From assembly GCF_025152405.1 (NCBI RefSeq), contig NZ_CP102292.1:1302001-1366000 (forward strand): a stretch of 64,000 nucleotides of DNA, in the 5' to 3' direction. Below are positions 1 through 7,323 of this stretch, piece after piece. The notes under the pieces are model-generated. The model saw nothing but the letters and a program-made list of their open reading frames with translations, did no database searches and was not told the DNA's origin. The stretch is from [Ruminococcus] lactaris ATCC 29176 (GTDB lineage Bacteria; Bacillota; Clostridia; Lachnospirales; Lachnospiraceae). The translations under genes were made by a program, and so were the position numbers. The first letter of the stretch is position 1. Every line of letters begins with the position of its first letter.

Positions 1-121
1 TACAGTGCAGATACCAATAATGACCGGTATTCCTGCTCTGAAGCGTGATATCCTTATTATCAAGCAAAATAATGTTAAAATACTTCGCATCAATCTTCTT
101 AAGACTGATTTCATCAAACAT
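1..121 (-). CDS. Small ORF downstream of parB, partial at window edge
   Basis: An ATG at 121-119 opens a frame that runs off the left edge of the window; the visible part begins MFDEISLKKIDAKY and gives 40 residues. It is preceded by AAAGGAG inside the end of parB, and its start overlaps the parB stop by 8 bp, so it is translationally coupled to parB. I do not recognise the family. Position directly after parB suggests a conserved partner in this partition-type cluster. Confidence 0.6.
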   Translation of the reverse strand, partial: MFDEISLKKIDAKYFNIILLDNKDITLQSRNTGHYWYLHC

Positions 122-1070
122 CCACATTCTCCTTTCCAAACCATGCAGCCAGTGCCTGCTCCACAATACTATCAACGGTATTTGGATCCATTCCCTCAAA
201 GTACTTCTCCACGATTCGTGCCGGAACCTTATAGCATTTCTTTTTTATCGGATTCTTACTCAGATATCTTTTAATCTTTGCTTCTGTAAGAGAACCAGAA
301 TGACTGCGAAGATTTGCTACCATCTCCGATGTGATTTTCGTCTTTTCCTCATTCATCACACGAAAAACCATATCCTGCTCTTCTTCCGGGAGAAATGCCA
401 GCTGCAAAGCAACCTTTGTATAAAGTGCTCCTCTGTCTACCATATCTTTAAATGGCTTGATGAGGTCATTCAGCTTCAGCAATCTCCCAACCGAGCTACC
501 AGATAATTCATATTCCTTACCAATGGTATCTCTGGTTTTCAGCCTGTGGTCACCGTGACCACGAGTGACTTCAACCTCTTTTCCCTCCAAACGAGCAATC
601 TCTTCAATAATGTCATTTCTTCTTCCCTGACAGGATTCCTTCTCGTATCTCGCCTTCAGTACTGCTGCCTTCTCTGATATCAGCAGATCGGAAAATGATC
701 TCTGCATCAGATTTGTCTCAATCACATATACATAAGCCTCTTCCTCTGACAGATCTGTTTTCACGATTGCCGGTATTTCCTTCAATCCAACAAGCTTAGC
801 TGCATTCATCCGATTATGTCCGGAAAGCATTTCATATCCGCCGTCAATCTCCTGCACAATTACCGGATTAAGAATTCCATGCTCCCTTACACTGGCAACC
901 ATGTCTTCCAAACGATCTCCTTCGTACAGATGAAATGGATGATCATGGAAAGGCCGGATTTTCTTTATCGGAAGCATCTGCAATCCGCCAGCTGCCGTTT
1001 TTTCCTCGATATCATCCATTAACAGGTCCACTGCGTCACCAAATACTTTTCTTCTATTATTAGCCTTCAT
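114..1070 (-). CDS. parB: ParB/Spo0J-family partition protein
   Basis: A 318-residue ParB-family protein. The ParB N-terminal domain spans roughly residues 32-125 and contains the two CTP-binding motifs of the family: GHNRMNAAK (84-92) and ETNLMQR (118-124). A helix-turn-helix central region follows, with a GSSVGRLLKL stretch. In the family, ParB loads at parS-type centromere sites and works with the ParA ATPase to segregate DNA. The start overlaps the end of parA by 11 bp, so the two are co-translated. The gene set (ParA, ParB, SymE-like protein, RHH protein) is what large conjugative elements and plasmids of Lachnospiraceae carry rather than the chromosomal soj/spo0J neighbourhood. A regulatory ParB-like role cannot be excluded. 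Confidence 0.9.
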   Translation of the reverse strand: MKANNRRKVFGDAVDLLMDDIEEKTAAGGLQMLPIKKIRPFHDHPFHLYEGDRLEDMVASVREHGILNPVIVQEIDGGYEMLSGHNRMNAAKLVGLKEIPAIVKTDLSEEEAYVYVIETNLMQRSFSDLLISEKAAVLKARYEKESCQGRRNDIIEEIARLEGKEVEVTRGHGDHRLKTRDTIGKEYELSGSSVGRLLKLNDLIKPFKDMVDRGALYTKVALQLAFLPEEEQDMVFRVMNEEKTKITSEMVANLRSHSGSLTEAKIKRYLSKNPIKKKCYKVPARIVEKYFEGMDPNTVDSIVEQALAAWFGKENVDV

Positions 1071-1845
1071 AATCGATCAACTCCTTTGCAAATTTTCTAT
1101 AGGCGATTCCTGCTGATGCCTTTTTGCTGTACAAAGCAATCGGCATGGAATAATAAATGCTCTCTCCAACCTTTACGGTAGATGGAATCCTATTCTTAAA
1201 TATTTTAATCTGTCCCTGGAAGCTTCCGGTCACTTCTTCGGTTAATACCTTACAGAGAGTCGTTCTTCCATCACACATCGTAAGCAAAATGCCAGCAATC
1301 GTTAATTTCGGATTGATGCGTTTCTTGATCTTACCGACTGTTCTCAGAAAATCCTGCAATCCCATCATCGCCAGGAGCTGCGGATTCACAGTAATGATCA
1401 CCTCATCTGCTACCGCCAACGCATTGACAGTGAGCATCCCAAGGGAAGGCACCGTATCCACCAGCACATAATCATATCTGTCTCTGATTGGCGCCAATAC
1501 CTCCGCAAGCATCCGCTCTGCTCCCATTTCTGTTCTAAGCTTCGCCTCCACAGCAGATAGATAAATAGAAGAAGGAATAAAATCCACTCCATCCTTGCTC
1601 TGAATATAATGCTCCAGCTCTTCCGGTTCCTCTTCCTCGATCTGTGCCATCAGCAGATGACCAATCGTATATTCCAGGTCCTTTGTATTCTCAATGCCAT
1701 AACAGGTGCTGAGATTTGCCTGACTGTCGAGATCAATGGCAAGAACCTTCTTTCCCATACTGCAAAGAGAATAGGCCAGATTCAGCGTGGTCGTGGTTTT
1801 ACCCACGCCACCCTTCTGTGATCCGATTACAATAACCTTACTCAT
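1060..1845 (-). CDS. parA: ParA/Soj-family partition ATPase
   Basis: A 261-residue ParA-type ATPase. The deviant Walker A motif KGGVGKTT lies at residues 11-18, Walker A' is the AIDLDSQANLS stretch near 36-46, and a DTVPSLG Walker B-like stretch lies near residue 130. In the family, ATP-bound dimers coat the nucleoid non-specifically and are released by ParB, moving the DNA cargo. It has no N-terminal HTH, so it is the Soj-like short form. It lies 2 bp downstream of the SymE-like gene and overlaps parB, giving an operon symE-like, parA, parB and the next small gene. Confidence 0.93.
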   Translation of the reverse strand: MSKVIVIGSQKGGVGKTTTTLNLAYSLCSMGKKVLAIDLDSQANLSTCYGIENTKDLEYTIGHLLMAQIEEEEPEELEHYIQSKDGVDFIPSSIYLSAVEAKLRTEMGAERMLAEVLAPIRDRYDYVLVDTVPSLGMLTVNALAVADEVIITVNPQLLAMMGLQDFLRTVGKIKKRINPKLTIAGILLTMCDGRTTLCKVLTEEVTGSFQGQIKIFKNRIPSTVKVGESIYYSMPIALYSKKASAGIAYRKFAKELIDYEG

Positions 1846-1847
1846 AA

Positions 1848-2174
1848 TTACCGCTCCTCCTTCTCTGCCATATACTGTGCCTTTTTCTCAGCTACAAACT
1901 GCGCATACAGCTCTTCCTTTTCTCTTTGGAATCGCTTCCGCAACTTCTTAGTTTCCTTTTCCATAAAATCAGCCTTCATCTGCTCCAGCTCTGCTCTTTC
2001 AGTATCCGGCGTAATCACCAGCTTCCCATTCTCACAGCTGACGGAAATATAATCTCCGATCGCAAATCCCATCTCTTCCAGCCACTGGCCCTTCAGGATA
2101 ATTGTTGGTGTCGCTTTATAATTTCTTCCATTCTGGGAATATACCTTCATACTTCTGTTTTTCTGATTCTTCAT
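1848..2174 (-). CDS. SymE/AbrB-fold-like small protein with charged C-terminal helix
   Basis: A 108-residue protein. Residues 8-55 resemble the SymE-like (AbrB/SpoVT swapped-hairpin) domain: KVYSQNGRNYK, a central IILKGQWLEEMGF stretch and GDYISVSCENGKLVI. The rest is a very charged, probably coiled-coil helix rich in K, E and R. SymE itself is an SOS-regulated toxin of E. coli, but relatives in Firmicute elements often sit in front of parA-parB and may act as DNA-binding regulators instead. It is the first gene of the parAB operon here, so a regulator is my preferred reading. Toxicity is not shown by the sequence. Confidence 0.65.
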   Translation of the reverse strand: MKNQKNRSMKVYSQNGRNYKATPTIILKGQWLEEMGFAIGDYISVSCENGKLVITPDTERAELEQMKADFMEKETKKLRKRFQREKEELYAQFVAEKKAQYMAEKEER

Positions 2175-2205
2175 AAGCTCTGTCTCCTTTTTAATTTGGA
2201 ATTTT

Positions 2206-2219
2206 ACATGGTCTCATGT
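2206..2219. promoter_or_regulatory. Palindrome in the divergent promoter region (candidate operator)
   Basis: ACATG-gtct-CATGT is a perfect 5-bp inverted repeat between the divergent SymE-like (minus) and RHH (plus) genes. A TTATACT hexamer-like -10 for the rightward gene follows at 2231-2237. Both neighbours are of families that can bind DNA, so autoregulation here is an inference. Confidence 0.35.
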
Positions 2220-2277
2220 ACCTTTTTGTGTTATACTCTTCTTAGATCTGCAACAACACATAGTCGGAGGAAATACC

Positions 2278-2490
2278 ATGAGTGAAGAAAAAACCACCCA
2301 TTCAAAGCTTTCAGAAGCTCGCAGACGAGCAAATAAGAAATACAATGATCGATTCGTTGAAATAAAAGTTCGTGTAACCCCAGAGAAACGCTCCATCATT
2401 AAGGAACACGCTGAAGCTATGGGAGAAAGTGCAACTGCCTTTATCAACCGAGCCATCGACGAAGCTATGAAACGGGATCTTTCCGAGTAG
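2278..2490 (+). CDS. Small ribbon-helix-helix (Arc/MetJ-like) DNA-binding protein
   Basis: A 70-residue basic protein, well placed 7 bp after CGGAGG. The core FVEIKVRVTPEKR forms a beta strand entering a helix, followed by EHAEAMGESATAFINRAI, the usual RHH helix-turn-helix arrangement. Such proteins are typically antitoxins or element repressors. It is transcribed divergently from the parAB operon and ends at a rho-independent terminator, so it is monocistronic. A repressor of the divergent promoter region is likely. Confidence 0.75.
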   Translation: MSEEKTTHSKLSEARRRANKKYNDRFVEIKVRVTPEKRSIIKEHAEAMGESATAFINRAIDEAMKRDLSE

Positions 2491-2537
2491 CGACATATAG
2501 CGGTATATTCGCATTTCGCTTCCGGAAAACAAAAAAA

Positions 2538-2584
2538 TCCGGTGACGTATGGATACAATTCCACACATCACCGGACGATTTTTA
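2538..2584 (+). terminator. Rho-independent terminator of the RHH gene
   Basis: TCCGGTGA (2538-2545) pairs with TCACCGGA (2568-2575), with further partial pairing inside the loop. A CGATTTTTAT tract follows, about 50 bp after the stop codon. Confidence 0.75.
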
Positions 2585-2740
2585 TCCTCATAAATTTTCT
2601 CATGAGCAATCTCCAATGTGTACTTTTCTACATAAATAATATCATGTACAAGGCTTCCCATTTGATAATTTTTGTCTCATTTTTTACACATTTCAAATGG
2701 TCTAAACCTGGTCTAAGCTCAGCCTTTCCCCTTTATCAAA

Positions 2741-3006
2741 CAGCCGAAAAATCCAGTAAAATCAAGCGTTCCAAGCACTTCATTAAGTCATTTCCAGTAT
2801 ATTGCCGTGGCAGATGAAAAGTACTTTAATCATAGTTTTGTTTCTCCTTGATTTGTCCCGGAATGCCCCGTTTTGCAAGGGTTTCCGGGGTTATTGTGAT
2901 ATGCTCTGAAATTACAGATTGTGGCAAATCAGAGCAAGATTGAGCAAGTTGTTACTACCTGTTAGTAGTAAAATTGGTAGTAAAAGGGAAAGGGTTACTA
3001 CTAAGG
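2741..3006. repeat. att-like repeat R1 (left end of the integrated element)
   Basis: A core-like segment GTGGCAGATGAAAAGTACTT starts at 2807 and recurs with variation at 16527 and 18655. To its right are clustered short repeats of the TTACTAC/GTAGTAA type (2952-2958, 2962-2971, 2977-2983, 2995-3006), which look like arm-type integrase sites. The same family of repeats lies inside the other end of the element at 16357-16434, so R1 reads as attL with arms on the inside. The stretch 2585-2740 to its left holds no gene I can support. The exact crossover is not resolved because the copies are diverged. Confidence 0.55.
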
Positions 3007-3040
3007 ATTTTTAGTATACAGCAAAAAGCATTCAATATAA

Positions 3041-4144
3041 CTAATAGATTCGCAACTTCTTTCCGTTTGACCACAGGTCTTCTTCTTTCAAAATCTGTTC
3101 ATAATATTCATCATACTCATTTTCAGATGCCAAAATCATCCACTCAACAGTATAATTAACATCATCCATCATATTAAAAACCACACCTATTGCCGTAGCT
3201 AATTTGAACTTATATTTAAATAATCTTAAAATAAAATCCAAAAAATCCTTTTCTTCAGTAAGCGAATACCCAGTAATATATAAATAGCCAACTGCATTAC
3301 CTGTATCAATCAAAAAATGATGTATTGCTTTTTCTTCCTTCAAACAATGCTCTATACAAATTTGCCAACGCAAAATAAAATCATGAACTGTATTTCGATT
3401 TAACTTCAACAAATATTTCAAAGTTTCTCTATACTCATCTTTGCTATATAATTTACCATCTAGCAAGCGTTCCTGAAAGTTTTTTACAATAAATCTAAAT
3501 CCTTCAATCGCATTCTGATCAATGTTTTTATTGCCATTTGTCAAAGCCTTATAGTAATCTATCATACCTTCTTCATTTTCAATTCTTGCTATAGTTGTCA
3601 TTTCATCATTAACATGATTTATGAAAAACTCCGGGAATTCACCATCAAAAAAACTTGTCCGCAGCTCAAGGTAATAAACAATATCATACGGAATCGCAAT
3701 ACTATCTAACATCCTCACGAAATCATTCATGCTAAAAACATTGATTCGCAGAGCATTATTCTGAGATGATACATGCACCTGCTTATAATCATTATCATCT
3801 GAATCGAAAATAATAACTGGCATTATTTGCTTTGTGGACACTAAAGTTATTTTTTCACCAGAAAAACTTTCCACCTCAATTTCACCCAGATTTCTTATCA
3901 TATCAATAGTATCTTTAATCTGGCTTACCGCTTTTTTATACACTTTCTTATGTAACCAGTCTTGGGCCGTACTTCCATCCTTTTCTTTTATTTGAAAAAT
4001 TACATACGCGTCTTGAAATTCTACCAATCCATCACAAAGTTCTTTTTTCTGTTTTCCGTCATATACATATAGATTTTTATAAACAAATTCTTTAAAAAAA
4101 TAATCAATTAAAACATTCGTACATTGCAATTCAGAACCAGTCAA
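3041..4144 (-). CDS. Uncharacterised nuclease-like cargo protein
   Basis: About 367 residues from a TTG start at 4144 preceded by AGGAGA; ATG 4192 and TTG 4207 are alternative starts but lack a good site and overlap the promoter. Near the N-terminus is a CDGLVEF stretch followed by VIFQIKEKDG, a D...QxK arrangement like the Mrr/PD-(D/E)xK nuclease core. The remainder is mostly helical with no family I recognise. It has its own promoter immediately after the integrase terminator and lies between the integrase and the left att-like end, a usual slot for defence cargo. Function as a nuclease is inferred from the motif only. Confidence 0.7.
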   Translation of the reverse strand: MTGSELQCTNVLIDYFFKEFVYKNLYVYDGKQKKELCDGLVEFQDAYVIFQIKEKDGSTAQDWLHKKVYKKAVSQIKDTIDMIRNLGEIEVESFSGEKITLVSTKQIMPVIIFDSDDNDYKQVHVSSQNNALRINVFSMNDFVRMLDSIAIPYDIVYYLELRTSFFDGEFPEFFINHVNDEMTTIARIENEEGMIDYYKALTNGNKNIDQNAIEGFRFIVKNFQERLLDGKLYSKDEYRETLKYLLKLNRNTVHDFILRWQICIEHCLKEEKAIHHFLIDTGNAVGYLYITGYSLTEEKDFLDFILRLFKYKFKLATAIGVVFNMMDDVNYTVEWMILASENEYDEYYEQILKEEDLWSNGKKLRIY

Positions 4145-4175
4145 TATACCATCTCCTAATAATAAAACTCCTTTT

Positions 4176-4204
4176 ATTATACCCTCAATCATGATTTTTT
4201 TCCA
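4176..4204 (-). promoter_or_regulatory. Promoter of the left-end cargo gene
   Basis: On the minus strand a perfect TATAAT (4181-4176) lies 17 bp after a weak TGGAAA -35 (4204-4199). It falls between the integrase terminator and the TTG start at 4144, which supports that start. Confidence 0.5.
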
Positions 4205-4236
4205 CAAAAATAACGCCCCAGCCTAAGCCAGAGCGT
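4205..4236 (-). terminator. Terminator of the integrase operon
   Basis: Minus-strand hairpin ACGCTCTGGC/GCTGGGGCGT (with G-U pairs) and a TTAG loop, followed by a TATTTTTG tract, 16 bp after the integrase stop codon. Confidence 0.7.
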
Positions 4237-4251
4237 CATCCTTCTTTCATA

Positions 4252-5532
4252 TTAAACTACCTTGAACATTTTCTGTGACATTGGTTTTTCCTTCTTCTGC
4301 TCAACCTCCGCCTGTGCCTTCCTGAATTCTTCCATCCTCTTCAATTCTTCCTCTGCATCATCGAATCCAATATGCGTGTACACATTCATTGTGACCGATA
4401 TATCCGAATGCCCCATGAGGTACTGCAGTGTCTTGGGATTCATTCCCGATTTTGCCATATTCGAACAATAGGTGTGTCTGCATACATGAGGTGTAATGTT
4501 TGGTATCTGCACCCGGTAAATATCATTGTACCTGCCGACCATATGGTTGAATCGGTGTTGCCAATGCATTGCAACAAGGGGCATTCCATTATCATCATAA
4601 AATAGGAATCCACTATATCCGTCTATGGATTTCTCCACTTTCGGTGCATTTCTGTCCTCGATGATTGCCTGAAACATCTGTGCCACATCCTCTGTAATCG
4701 GCAATACTCTTGTTCCGGCATCCGTCTTTGTAGTTTCTATGATGTATCGCATATCCGATGTTCTCTGCAATTGGTGGTCGATATTTACAGTTCTGTTCTC
4801 AAGATCAATGTCCTTTAGTGTCAGTCCACAAAATTCCGATATTCGCATTCCCGTATGAAAAAGTATGTACACCACTTCATAGTATTTGCAGTACACTACA
4901 TCGTCATGCACAAACTTTAGGAACTTTCTCATCTGGTCTTTGGAAATTGCCTCTCTTGTGACTGCGTCATTTACCAATACTCCGGCAAGCTGAAATCCGA
5001 ATGGATTCTTTACCAGAATGTCATCATCCACCGCCATCTGAAAGGCTGGTCGCAGCACTCCACGGATGGTATGAATGGAACTGTAGCTTTTGCCATCTTC
5101 CTGCTGCAATTTGATAAGAAACAGCTTTGCATCGGATGTTTTCACACTTCGTATCGTCTTTTTGCCAAATGTTTCCTTTGCAAGTAATCTCTGTACTGTA
5201 ACATATCCCTGTTTTGTGCTTTGCCTTACTCCTGTCTTTGTTTTCAAATATCGCTCTACCAGTTCACAGACAGTCATCTGTCCGTCTACGATATTCACAA
5301 GCAAATCTAAATCTGTGTTTACCTGTTTTTCCAACTCACGAAGGGAAAGGCATGGTTTCTTGCCCTTTGGAAGTTTGTCTGTAGGCTCCAGTTTCCAACT
5401 ATATACAAAATGTGGTTTTCCATCAATATGATATTTATATTGATATTTTCCATCTGCTCTTACACTCTCTCCCGGTCTTAATACTCTACGCTTGGAGTCC
5501 CGCCTTGTCTGTCCTCTTCCTACCTTTGCCAT
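4252..5532 (-). CDS. int: Tn916-type tyrosine integrase
   Basis: A 426-residue tyrosine recombinase. Residues 15-75 resemble the Tn916 Int arm-binding domain. A core-binding domain follows at about 85-185, then the catalytic domain with HTGMRISE (Arg230), a TTKTD lysine near 269, HVCRHTY (His349, Arg352), GHSD (His375) and the nucleophile Tyr385 in NVYTH. All catalytic residues are present, so it should be active. In this family the enzyme integrates and excises elements at att sites. It is last in the operon, overlaps the excisionase stop by 1 bp (TAATG) and is followed by a terminator. Candidate attachment sites are the repeats at 2807 and 16527. Confidence 0.95.
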   Translation of the reverse strand: MAKVGRGQTRRDSKRRVLRPGESVRADGKYQYKYHIDGKPHFVYSWKLEPTDKLPKGKKPCLSLRELEKQVNTDLDLLVNIVDGQMTVCELVERYLKTKTGVRQSTKQGYVTVQRLLAKETFGKKTIRSVKTSDAKLFLIKLQQEDGKSYSSIHTIRGVLRPAFQMAVDDDILVKNPFGFQLAGVLVNDAVTREAISKDQMRKFLKFVHDDVVYCKYYEVVYILFHTGMRISEFCGLTLKDIDLENRTVNIDHQLQRTSDMRYIIETTKTDAGTRVLPITEDVAQMFQAIIEDRNAPKVEKSIDGYSGFLFYDDNGMPLVAMHWQHRFNHMVGRYNDIYRVQIPNITPHVCRHTYCSNMAKSGMNPKTLQYLMGHSDISVTMNVYTHIGFDDAEEELKRMEEFRKAQAEVEQKKEKPMSQKMFKVV

Positions 5533-5741
5533 TATACCCGCCTCCTTAGTTCTGGATGGTTACGCAGATACCTTTCAAAGGCTACACGAAGAATCAGCTT
5601 GCGTTCTCCGTAGTATGCCAGAAAATCTTCTCCATCCGTATTATTCAATAAATCATAAAATTTTCTCCGGCTCAGAACAAAATATTCAATTGCCTCAGAA
5701 GGATTCAAAATATCCTTTTCTGCTAAACTTGGTCTTGCCAT
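5532..5741 (-). CDS. Excisionase-like winged-helix protein
   Basis: 69 residues from the ATG at 5741, which has AAAGGAAG 7 bp upstream; a longer upstream frame has no such site. The protein reads NPSEAIEYFVLSRRKFYDLL, a MerR/excisionase-type helix-turn-helix, then YGERKLILRVAFERYL, matching the Tn916 Xis pattern in which a hairpin is followed by a basic C-terminal helix. In that family the protein bends att DNA to direct excision. It overlaps the integrase start by 1 bp, so the two are coupled. Confidence 0.8.
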   Translation of the reverse strand: MARPSLAEKDILNPSEAIEYFVLSRRKFYDLLNNTDGEDFLAYYGERKLILRVAFERYLRNHPELRRRV

Positions 5742-5851
5742 AAAAGTGCTTCCTTTCTGCCAAAAGTGGCTGTTTTCACAGGTTTTCGAGGTCATACTAT
5801 ATATCACTCTGAACGCTGATAATATCAACTACTTTCGGCAGACAAACGGAA

Positions 5852-6073
5852 TTATATCTCCGAAGAAGCACTGATAAATTTTTCAAACTGCGGGCGGATA
5901 ATCAGATACCTGTTTCCGCTGAATACCGCAAATCTTCCTCTGTTATCTTCTGCCAGTCTACGCATTTTCTTTGTCCCGATATTAAAATACGATGCTGCTT
6001 CTTTGATTGTCAGTGTGTACTTTTCACTCACAGGGACAAGTGTATTTTCCGTAGTATCATGTTTTTCTATTAC
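5852..6073 (-). CDS. Second excisionase-like small DNA-binding protein
   Basis: 73 residues from the ATG at 6073, preceded by GGAGG at good spacing. The core LTIKEAASYFNIGTKKMRRL is an excisionase-type HTH, followed by FSGNRYLIIRPQFEKFI, the beta hairpin and C-terminal helix typical of Tn916-Xis-like proteins. Two paralogous Xis-like proteins in a row next to one integrase suggest that one directs excision and the other regulates. About 110 bp separate it from the next excisionase-like gene, space for a promoter. Confidence 0.75.
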   Translation of the reverse strand, partial: VIEKHDTTENTLVPVSEKYTLTIKEAASYFNIGTKKMRRLAEDNRGRFAVFSGNRYLIIRPQFEKFISASSEI

Positions 6074-6127
6074 CATGTGCAATCCTCCTTCCATACGGGG
6101 CTGCAGTATTTCCACAGCCCCAACTGC

Positions 6128-7048
6128 TTAGTCTGCTGCCATCTGAAGCACCTTGACGGCATCCTTACGGATCAGTTTTCCATCCAGATACTCATATCCC
6201 AGATACCCTACCTGTCCACGCATGGCAAACTTTTCTTTCAGTGTGCGGATAGTCAGTGGGAAACGCTGAACAAGCCAGTAATTGCTGAAATCTCCAAATG
6301 CGATTACTTTCTGTCCCTTTCCGATAGACGGCATGGAATCAACAATCTGCACAGGTTTTGAGAAAATCGTTTCATCACTTTCCTTCCACAGATAGTTTCC
6401 GGCTGAATCTTTGAGGGTACGGAGTGTCAGAGCCGTTTCGTCATTCATAAGCCATGTACCATGTTTACGGGATTTCTTATCCACGGATAGATACAGTTTG
6501 ATGATCTCATCATAGCTGATAGCAGAATCACACTCTGCCGTCACGCCCGTTTCTGCTCCGTCAGTGGCGTGCAGAATACCTGTCGGCTGATTTTCCCCTG
6601 TTCCGTTGATAAACGCCTGTTCCTCGCTTGTGCCAAAACAACGTGCCATTTTCCCGATTACATAATCCTCTATGGCAAAGGACTGGTCAGAAGCGAACTC
6701 TAATCCAAGTCTGACAAGCTCGGACAATCGGTATGCCTGTACTTCAAATCTCTGAAAATCGTCCTCGTTATCCATGCCCTCCAGATTGACCATATCGCCC
6801 CATTCAGCCTGACCTTCACAGTCAAATGTCCAAAGACGGCTGTCACTTCTGGTCGCATTCACAATGGTTGCCAGCTGACGGACTGCACTTTCTTTCTGTA
6901 GTACTGCCGTATATTTTTTATTTGATTCTCCGGGCAGATGGTACGCATTTGTCTTGCTTTCACGGTTGTTATAAAGGTTGTCCGTAACTGCCTGTTTTCC
7001 TCTCATTTCGTTCCAAAAATCGTTATAATAAGCTGTACTGTTAATCAT
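6128..7048 (-). CDS. HK97-fold phage major capsid protein (lone)
   Basis: A 306-residue protein matching the phage capsid (HK97 gp5) family: an N-arm, then EDYVIGKMARCFGTSEEQAF and the hallmark INGTGENQPTGIL, a P-domain-like segment WLMNDETALTLRTLKD, and a C-terminal RDAVKVLQMA. It is short for the family and lacks the roughly 100-residue scaffolding delta domain usually cleaved by a prohead protease. No portal, terminase, protease or tail gene is found anywhere in the element. It sits between replication and integration genes, an arrangement suggesting a phage satellite that makes or redirects capsids. Encapsulin identity is less likely because the capsid signature motifs are phage-like. Confidence 0.88.
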   Translation of the reverse strand: MINSTAYYNDFWNEMRGKQAVTDNLYNNRESKTNAYHLPGESNKKYTAVLQKESAVRQLATIVNATRSDSRLWTFDCEGQAEWGDMVNLEGMDNEDDFQRFEVQAYRLSELVRLGLEFASDQSFAIEDYVIGKMARCFGTSEEQAFINGTGENQPTGILHATDGAETGVTAECDSAISYDEIIKLYLSVDKKSRKHGTWLMNDETALTLRTLKDSAGNYLWKESDETIFSKPVQIVDSMPSIGKGQKVIAFGDFSNYWLVQRFPLTIRTLKEKFAMRGQVGYLGYEYLDGKLIRKDAVKVLQMAAD

Positions 7049-7066
7049 AATAAACCTCCTGAAAAA

Positions 7067-7306
7067 TTATTTTTGTGTCATATAACCACTCTGTCTGCAA
7101 TAATCCACTGCTTCAGAATAGGACAGATAAAACATCTCCAATGAGCCGTCAACCACACGGTAATAAGGCGGGTCACAGGATTCGCTTGCCATAATAATGA
7201 CCGGGCATCTGTCCCTTAAATTGATGACATTCACACATCTGTACTTGTCTGTTGAAAAATCCGATGGTTCAAACCGCATCGGTGGTGCTGCTTTCTGTTT
7301 TCCCAT
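7067..7306 (-). CDS. Small conserved element protein, unknown function
   Basis: 79 residues from the ATG at 7306, preceded by AAGGAGG at ideal spacing; a longer upstream frame has no comparable site. It reads RCVNVINLRDRCPVIIMASE and ends YSEAVDYCRQSGYMTQK. I recognise no domain. Its start overlaps nothing functional, but it follows the primase end closely (the primase stop at 7324 lies 18 bp upstream), so it is part of the same transcript. A small accessory factor for replication or packaging is possible but unproven. Confidence 0.6.
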   Translation of the reverse strand: MGKQKAAPPMRFEPSDFSTDKYRCVNVINLRDRCPVIIMASESCDPPYYRVVDGSLEMFYLSYSEAVDYCRQSGYMTQK

Positions 7307-7323
7307 GTATACCTCCTTTTTTC

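Noticed and set aside
1848-2174. SymE-like protein as a proven toxin of a type I system
   Set aside because: No antisense RNA or promoter is visible and it leads the parAB operon, so only domain similarity is reported.
6128-7048. Encapsulin instead of phage capsid
   Set aside because: The GTGENQPTGIL-type signature and neighbouring phage-like replication and integration genes point to a phage capsid; no cargo enzyme is adjacent.
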